From Acanthaster planci (lineage: Eukaryota; Echinodermata; Asteroidea; Valvatida; Acanthasteridae): DNA of 64,000 nucleotides. Of the stretch, positions 57,401 through 64,000 are shown in pieces. The position numbers and the translations under genes are program-made. Each line of letters opens with the position of its first letter. Position 1 is the first letter of the stretch. The stretch spans positions 1,765,489 through 1,829,488 of the forward strand of contig NW_019091356.1 of assembly GCF_001949145.1 (NCBI RefSeq), in the 5' to 3' direction. Below the pieces are notes generated by a model. It made no database searches. It saw only the letters and a list, made by a program, of their open reading frames with translations, and was not told the origin of the DNA.

Positions 57401-60400
57401 TTACTAGGCAAACTGCTTTCGCAAATTCGCATATAGGCCACATGTGCATTCATGTATTCATTTGCATGCACATGTGTATTCATGTCGGTATAGACATCTA
57501 CAGACCCTATCTAAAGCCAGCTCACCGGGCGAAGCACTCCGCAGCAGCAAACTAACAAACTCAACGGTGGGGGGGGGGCGGATATCGCGGAATTTTAAAG
57601 TAACCTGATGAAGTTCACCACCTTTCTTCTTCCTTTTTGTCGTTCTCTTGCTCTTTAAATTCTTCATTGTGCTTTTAGGGACTCCTTCATGACGTCTATG
57701 ATTGATCCGATGGAGAGGTGACATTATTTAAATAGCGTATTTGTGAGGTTATTCATAAGCAAATCACACTTGTTCACAAATAAAAAGTTATGTTCGGCTC
57801 GTGCAATTGAATAAAATATTTTTCATCCCCGTATGAAATAATGAAATGGTACTGGATTGCACTTTGACCTAATTTGCACCAAGATTGGGTCAACTGCATG
57901 AAGGGACACAGCTTGACTGATTCGGGGGTACGATCAAGGTCGCGTCGAAACTACTAGGCTGTGGCTTACAATAATATTGCACACGGGAACAAGAATGGAA
58001 GTATGCTGACCACTAATTCAAGTGAGAATTTCTGGCCAGCTTATTAGCATTAAAAGTGCCCCCCCCCCGTTTCTTTTGAAAAGGGAGATTGTTTGGCCCC
58101 CACAATGGTGAGATTGTGTAAATCGTTGCCAGGATCGACTCCCTGGGTCTTTGAGCTTTGATGTGAGAGCAGAATGGCTAAACACTACGGTTGAAAAATG
58201 GTCCTGAGTGCCCGAGAAAGTTGAGGGTTGCCACAGAAATGGTAATCAGACTTCGGAAATATCACTTTTCGGGGGGTGATTTTGTTTTGTGGGAATAATT
58301 AAAAATGTAATTAGTTAACCCACAAAAAATTAGAAAGCAGACAGTAATTTCATTTGTATTTCAGAAATCTCAGGGATGCTGGCATGCATGATATTGGGTA
58401 TGGGCCCAGTGCTGATTTTACACTGTTTTCAAAGGGGCTTGAATAAGTGGACTGTACCCGGAAGCAACCTCCCCAAGTTCCGCGGGATATTGCAAACCCC
58501 ACCGAGTCTCAGTGAAGCCAGCAGGGTGGATATTGTGGCTGAGGGTCTGATTCCGTTCCTCGATCAAATTTCACTTAAAAGCTGCTTCCTACGCACACTC
58601 TTTTTTCCCAATATTTATTCCCTCTTTCGTTTGTCTTCTCTTCAAGTATGACGAACAGAATTAAACATATAGGCCTATAGCGTGTCCAGTGTGAAAGAAA
58701 ATTTTGCTAAAGAGTGCAGTTTCTATCACACTTCCTTGACTTAAAGTGTCATTCTTGCTGGAGATAGTAGTCCCCGGTTGCCACCGTTAGTATTAGTTCT
58801 AGTCTAGGCCTATTATGTCTTCTGGGTAAAGAACACCAGGAGGTTGCCAATATTTAACTCCTTTAAACGAGTCCTGGCAATTTTCACATCGTTTGCACCA
58901 CCATTTTAACTGAGAAACGTTTGTAGCGTGTTTCAATTTTGTTAATGGCACTATGTTGTTAGTCTATGATAGTGTCGCTGTTATAGCTTTCCACACAGTT
59001 AGTGCTTAACGATGCATCATTAATGACGCTCCATTTTGGTACTAAGCTTTTGATATTCTCACATTTTGTGCTGAAGCAGGTATTGACGTCGATTCTGCTA
59101 TCCTAGAGATCGCCAAGCGGGATTTTCCTGCTGACAACGTAGAGTACGTGCTGGACGATCTTGGGGATGCCAGCCCCAACCTCCCCAAGTGGACAGGTGC
59201 CTTCGACAAAGTGGTGAGCATCGGCCGCGCCATGTTTTTCCCTAAGATGGCTACGGTGCTGCGCAACATGGTAGGCTGCCTCAAGCCCGGGGGCGAGATG
59301 TTGGCCATTATTCCAAACGACGATTTCAATTTCTTCGACGGAGCAGCCACGATAATCGAGGAGCATCCGGAATGGGGACAGTCACTTAAGGTATATGCAA
59401 CGACACATCATTTCTGACGGATGATTTTCGCTTGACCTCAATGTTGCTGATTAAGTTTTACGAAGGCCCAAGGCGCCAGAGCTCAGTATGCCCTGTCCAG
59501 CTTCACGGGTACCAGCACCAGTTTAATGTAGCTGGTAACAGGGACTGAAGTGCTGATTTGTACGTAGCAGCAATGGCTTATTTGGAGCTTTCTTCAAATC
59601 GAAAATAGAGAGAAAGACGCTCTCTTTTCAATGGCCCTTGATTTTCTATAGGCCCTAGAAACAGCGCATGCTGTGCCCATTGGATAAGCTGGCCGTAAGT
59701 TTGAGCACAGTTTGTCATCCGTTCCAATTCGAACGTATCAATATTCCATAGGGTAAGCCTACACCGTACGCATGCTAGTATTAAAATTTTACGACTTTTT
59801 CTTCTTTGAATTATTAAACAGAGTTTGGTTTGCCTGCTTATTAAAATACCATTTTTGTATCGTAAGCTTCAATCACAAAGCTATGCTCCGAAAACACTAA
59901 AAATTGTCAATTGGGAATAGATTTAAAAAATTGTTGTTCGGTTTGATTTTGCATTATTCCTTTTGATCAAAACCTACTAGTCGATCTCATTGATTGTTGG
60001 GTGTTGTTTTTTAACAATACAAAACAGGAGAGGAATGTGACGCTGTGGCACAAGACCGAAGGAGAGGCAGAGGGGTTAATGAGAGAGATTTGCGAATGGT
60101 CTCAACTCTCATGCAAAACTCAGCGGCTCAATTTTGGCTTGAGCGAAGAGAAAGCAAAATGTAAGTGGAGTGTACACCCATAGTCACGGAGTTAAAGCAT
60201 TTAGAGAAATATTTTCATAAATCCGAGAACCTTACGTTTTACATTAATAAGCGACCATTTTACAATTTGCTGCCCTGGGTGGTCAGTCCATGCAGACTTA
60301 GTCACTGGCGTTTCCGTTTTGGGGCAAACGAGACATTTAAGAGCAAAACACGCGTGTCACCTGTCTACGAGCATTCGTTGCTGTGAACCTATTTCTGCCA

Positions 60401-60634
60401 TGGTGAATTGAATCACATTTTAGGCTTGCCTGTTCCTGTTTTTTTTTTAAATCTCACTGAACAGTGGTATGGTTGGATAGTCTAGAGGCCGTGGAGCAAG
60501 TTGGCGAGTCTAACCAGACGGCGTGCCTCGAGGCAATGTGGCAATGGGCTCGGGCCGAGTATGAGAGCAATGAACACGGCATACTCAACAAACCTTCGGA
60601 ATATATGGTGGTTTATGGAATCAAGAAGAACTAG
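57143..60634 (+). CDS. Class I SAM-dependent methyltransferase, JHAMT-like
   Basis: Transfers a methyl group from S-adenosylmethionine to an unidentified small substrate. The exons 57143-57350, 59080-59390, 60028-60160 and 60465-60634 join in frame to 273 residues. Motif I is VLYVGCGAG (47-55); after the exon 1/2 junction comes the acidic GIDVD that normally holds the ribose hydroxyls (D72); LDDLGDAS (94-101) and VSIGRAMFF (115-123) follow, then CLKPGGEML (136-144). The C-terminus ends MVVYGIKKN. All junctions are GT-AG: GTGG|GTGAGC, GCAG|GTATTG, TTAAG|GTATAT, CAG|GAGAGG, AAAAT|GTAAGT, CAG|TGGTAT. Size and motif layout fit the Methyltransf_11/25 and juvenile-hormone-acid-methyltransferase-like group; the substrate cannot be read from sequence. 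No signal peptide, so probably cytosolic. A second copy of the promoter and first exon begins 6.6 kb downstream. Confidence 0.85.
57351..59079 (+). other. Methyltransferase intron 1
   Basis: 1.7 kb. A less AT-rich patch near 58370-58610 on the plus strand has an open frame without a recognisable domain or good flanking splice sites; it is most likely repeat-derived. Confidence 0.6.
59080..59390 (+). CDS. Methyltransferase exon 2
   Basis: 311 bases between AAGCAG and TTAAG|GTATAT. It carries the core of the Rossmann-like fold: acidic loop (GIDVD), LDDLGD, the post-motif GAFDKVVSIG and the CLKPGG turn. GC-richer than the flanks. Confidence 0.88.
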
Positions 60635-61793
60635 TGGCGAGTCTAGCCGACGAAGACACAACCGATCAAGTCCAAAACCAATCATATAAAACGTTCATTT
60701 TTGTTCGCTTGAAATGAAACCATTAACAATGTTCAAAACTCAAAACGTCTGTAAATTTTGGGCAAGCTGGGCTGAAAACAGGTAACAAAAGAAATTACCA
60801 AGCCTTTGCATTCCAAAGAAATCTTGGTGATGAATATTTGAAATATCGATTTTTTTCTCAACTGTACTTTTTATAATAGCATTTCAGAAATGATATGGTA
60901 TTCATCACCTGGGCATTTTTTTTTTAAATTCTTGTATTCTCATTAAATATTGTAAAACTACAGATTACAGGGCGAGTGGGGTTTTGTGAATTTTAATGGG
61001 CTGTTAGATCTTTATCGGGGTAACCCGGGTCCCATTAATGAAATTAAGCTGATTTGTTGGGGTAAAATGTATGAATTTTGGGGTGTAAAGATTTTTGGGG
61101 TAAAAAACAGGTGTGATGGATGACAGATGTCCATGCAATGAACTTAGATATGAACACGTGAGCTAGTGATCACGGACACGCTTAACACGGTTACTTTAGT
61201 CTGTCCACAAAAAGTACACAAGTGAACACAGTTTGGCCTTTAACCGTTACAAATTAACAACATGAATCAACAACGGCAATTTGTTTATCTAATTAGATTT
61301 AAGCAATCATAACTTATCACAGAATAAAAAACAATTACCAGGATGGATGATGATAACCATGTACAGTTGTACAGGTGCATGATTACCGATTAAATGCAAT
61401 AAACCCTACTCCCTGACATGTGCTGACACCGTAGCTTCGTAAATTGTCTCTCCTTTTGTTGTATTTTCTATCACGTTAAATACTTAAGCCTATCCCGAAA
61501 TACCCATAGAAAACCACAACAACCAATAAAGTAAATTCAAATGATGCATTGAATGAATTCCACATACGACTTTGGGATGACGTGTGCACTAAAACTAAAT
61601 TACACGTACATGTACATAGCGACTCCTAAAGTGTGAGCCGAAATTTCCAGATTAAATGTGCCCATTGAACAGCGCCCTCTGTTGACGAAGGCAACAAACA
61701 AATTAATATATCGATGAAAGCGCACTCTGACTTAATATGCCGACCCCTTAAATGTCACTGATCCACTGATTATAATAAGATGTTATCCACTGA
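60635..61793. other. 3' flank of methyltransferase gene 1
   Basis: AT-rich, with no supported coding region; it should contain the 3' UTR. AATAAA words occur near 61322-61327 and 61399-61404. Confidence 0.5.
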
Positions 61794-62781
61794 TTATAAG
61801 AGACACAACTTCTGCACTGGCCTAGTCATAATTGATGACCTGGTTTTGACTTTGACCACTCTTAAGCTAATCCTTCCCTGGGTAAGTTTCAAGAACACGC
61901 CCAAGAAGCCATATTTGTTCCTAGGGAGGTCATTGTCGACAATAAGTACCAAGTCGCCAACCGTGATGTTCCTTTTTGGGTTCCATCTGGAGTGTTGGGA
62001 GATATTCCTGGATCCATTTTCTCCAAAATACATCAGGTACTGTGCTTGCTTCCATTTTCTCCGAACATACATACCTTTCTCCTCGAATTCGCCAAGTGAA
62101 TACGATGTACCACGAAGAAGTAGGCCTAATAAGTGATTTGGCGTGAGTGGCTCCGCTCCAAGTCGTTGATGTCACTGAAACGGTGGTTATTGGCCTATTG
62201 TTTATGATAGACTCAACTAGACCCATTACAGTTGACAAGGTTTCATCACTCACTACCTGCTCTCTCATCTGTGTACTCAGCAGCCTACGTGTCGACCTTA
62301 TTCGTCTTTCCCAGACACCTCCCATATGGGAAGCGGTGGGGGGGGGTTGAACTTCCACTGGATTCCCTTCTTTAGAAGGAACTTGTCAACCTTCCTTTTA
62401 TGTAGCTCTCTCCCGGCTTCCTTGAGCTCACGCTCCGCCCCAATGAAGTTAGAACCATGGTCTGATCTCAGCTCTATTGGTTGTCCTCGTCGGCTGATAA
62501 GTCTCTGCATGCCGTTTATGAAGGAATCAGTGTCCAATGTGTTCAGAATCTCAACATGCTCTGCACGTGATGGTAGACATGACTGTGAAGATGCATCCAT
62601 ATCGTTTGATTTGGTTCCTAACCTGTTTCACCAGGAATGGCCCAAAACAATCGAGTCCGACAAATGAAAATGGTGGTCTGTCCGGGGTAAACCTGTCAGG
62701 TGGCAGGTCTGCCATCTTTTGCTGTGTTGGAACTGCAGGTTTTCGTTTACGCTCGAAACTTACCCTGCATCTCAGCAGCAA
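61794..62781 (-). mobile_element. Degraded BEL/Pao-type retroelement integrase fragment
   Basis: Read on the minus strand from right to left, the fragment shows the segment just before the integrase core (KMADLPPDRF, then GLDCFGPFLVK), the part with a catalytic aspartate (SDHGSNFIGAE), the GGVWER motif with the catalytic glutamate, and the C-terminal EYLPTLQ and GDLVLIVDN motifs typical of BEL/Pao integrases. These pieces lie in different frames, so the copy is dead. No reverse transcriptase, gag or long terminal repeats are visible nearby. Its upstream limit coincides with the boundary of the duplicated methyltransferase segment. Confidence 0.8.
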
Positions 62782-64000
62782 TCTTCTTGAAACTTTCTAA
62801 TCAATTGACACTATCTACAGTTGTCTACAACAAACCTGATTCGCAGGGAAAGACTTTTTTATCAATCACGTTCCCTGAACCTATTTTATTCAACGTAACC
62901 TGTCAAATGGGTTGGTGTCAGACCATTTGGTATTCCATTCTTCGGTTTCATTTATTTTTAAATGTTGCTTTAACAGTTAGATATATAAATCACAACTTTT
63001 TCACACTATCCGTCATCGTGAATGGAAGTTAATTTACCTTTGAACTTTATTCTTTTTGGGGGGTCATGCATTTTTAGTTTTATAGGTTCCCCAAATGAAA
63101 AGGTAAAACTCGCTGAATTTTGATTCAACATGGCCGACTTGTGAATACTGTCACTGAGAAGTTCGCTCAGAAATTATAGTCTGTATTATTTAAGACACAT
63201 GGTAATGGTTGTCAGTCCTTAAAATACCCAGCCCAATTGGACTCCTCCGCTCTCGTAATCTTTGAGAAGCACGTGTGTTAACGCCCCTCCCCGAGACATA
63301 AAACAATGGCTAACGTAGACTGGCTGCCATGCACTGCGTTGGGTACAAAGGGTTGCATAATTGAGGGAATTTGTTCCTTTCAAAAAGCAAACGGAACTTT
63401 CCCTGGCTACGTTTGCCGCTGAGAAGGCTGGAGAAAGGACACATTGCTGCCCGTGGCCGTGCGCATACACGTGTTAGTAACTGTATACATGCACTGCAAA
63501 TGGTTGAAAGAGTATTTGAACTAGGCCCCTATATACAGTACATGCATATAGTTTTCATAGTCCTGATTTTATGGGTTTTTTGTTGTTGGTCACGCTGAAT
63601 CGCTGGACCGTGTCCGCATGGCCTTTGAAATTAATTCAGTACACTTCCTGCCATGGATATTGGTAACCGACATTATATTTTAGACTTTGCGACGTCATCA
63701 GTCCCTTGTAATTTTACCTCCAAACACCAACCGGGAAGAAAATAAGTCGGCATGGATAAAGTCTTGAAGTCAAAACTGAAGTTCGTGGTGTCGCTGAAGG
63801 TAAGGCACTCGAAAGGCGGCAACCGATCCATCTGTAACCGGCTGGCCATGGACCACTTTGACAAACTGACCTGTCGTCCCCAGGAGAGCGTGCTGTATGT
63901 CGGGTGTGGAGCTGGAGAGGAAGTCGTCATTCTGGCCACTAGGGTACGGGATGTTGTGGGTAAGCACTTGGCTATTTGGATACCAGCCATCAATATCTTC
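62765..64000 (+). repeat. Tandem duplication, unit 2 (truncated by window end)
   Basis: Second copy of the segment at 56163-57400. The block at 63425-63560 is nearly identical to its counterpart. Differences are small indels, including the missing AT microsatellite and an extra AACGCCCC/GTAGAC stretch near 63280-63320. Confidence 0.85.
63752..63959 (+). CDS. Second methyltransferase gene, first exon (partial)
   Basis: 208 bases from ATG, ending GTTGTGG|GTAAGC (phase 1), exactly the length and phase of exon 1 of the first gene. The peptide differs from it at only six or so positions (MDKVLKSKLKFVVSLKVRHS at the start) and keeps motif I (VLYVGCGAG). All changes are substitutions and the frame is open, so it is likely a working paralogue whose remaining exons lie beyond the window. 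Confidence 0.85.

Noticed and set aside
58376-58651. 91-codon plus-strand frame inside methyltransferase intron 1.
   Set aside because: No family resemblance, and using it would break the in-frame exon 1 to exon 2 junction (VVG-IDVD) that restores the SAM-binding motif.
61794-62781. Possible intact retroelement gene.
   Set aside because: Integrase motifs are split over several frames and there are no terminal repeats or reverse transcriptase in view; it is a dead fragment.

Overview
This is nuclear DNA of an animal: genes are split by GT-AG introns (one of 23.5 kb), intergenic DNA is AT-rich and full of short dispersed repeats, and the recognisable proteins are metazoan (GPATCH8, ASB1, Ig-superfamily receptors, a JHAMT-like methyltransferase, a BEL/Pao retroelement). 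The abundance of ACATGTACATGTA-type and TAGGCCTA-type words and the gene mix suggest an invertebrate deuterostome, most likely an echinoderm (sea star type), with hemichordate or amphioxus as alternatives. The taxon is an inference.

Layout. (1) 1.6-10.3 kb: a tandem cluster of four related loci on the minus strand. Each intact copy encodes signal peptide, two Ig domains, one membrane span and a tyrosine-bearing cytoplasmic tail, and each has an uninterrupted coding region. Two are intact (4606-6048, 8916-10328) and two are broken relics (about 1590-2440 and 6363-7051). (2) 12.8-15.6 kb, plus strand: an ASB1 orthologue, with ankyrin repeats and a C-terminal SOCS box, in three proposed exons. 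(3) 20.0-54.9 kb, minus strand: a complete GPATCH8 orthologue whose eight coding exons join in frame to 1915 residues (G-patch, U1-type C2H2 finger, RS-rich region, long Pro/Gly/Val repeat tail). Its third intron alone covers 28.0-51.5 kb and accounts for most of the gene-free sequence. (4) 57.1-60.6 kb, plus strand: a four-exon class I SAM-dependent methyltransferase (273 residues). Its first exon and upstream DNA recur about 6.6 kb further on (62.77-64.0 kb), so a second tandem copy is cut by the window end. A degraded BEL/Pao integrase fragment (61.8-62.8 kb) sits at the duplication boundary.

Most interesting points. The GPATCH8 zinc-finger exon ends inside a minisatellite whose unit contains the last 33 exon bases plus the 5' splice site, so up to eight copies of the same splice donor lie in series, and the first two extra ones would add 14 residues each in frame. 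The Ig receptors form a family with a shared extra-cysteine signature, strongly diverged tyrosine tails, no introns in the coding region and fresh pseudogenes, the pattern expected of a fast-evolving immune-type receptor cluster. Several small inverted-repeat elements (MITE-like) occur in two copies each within the window.
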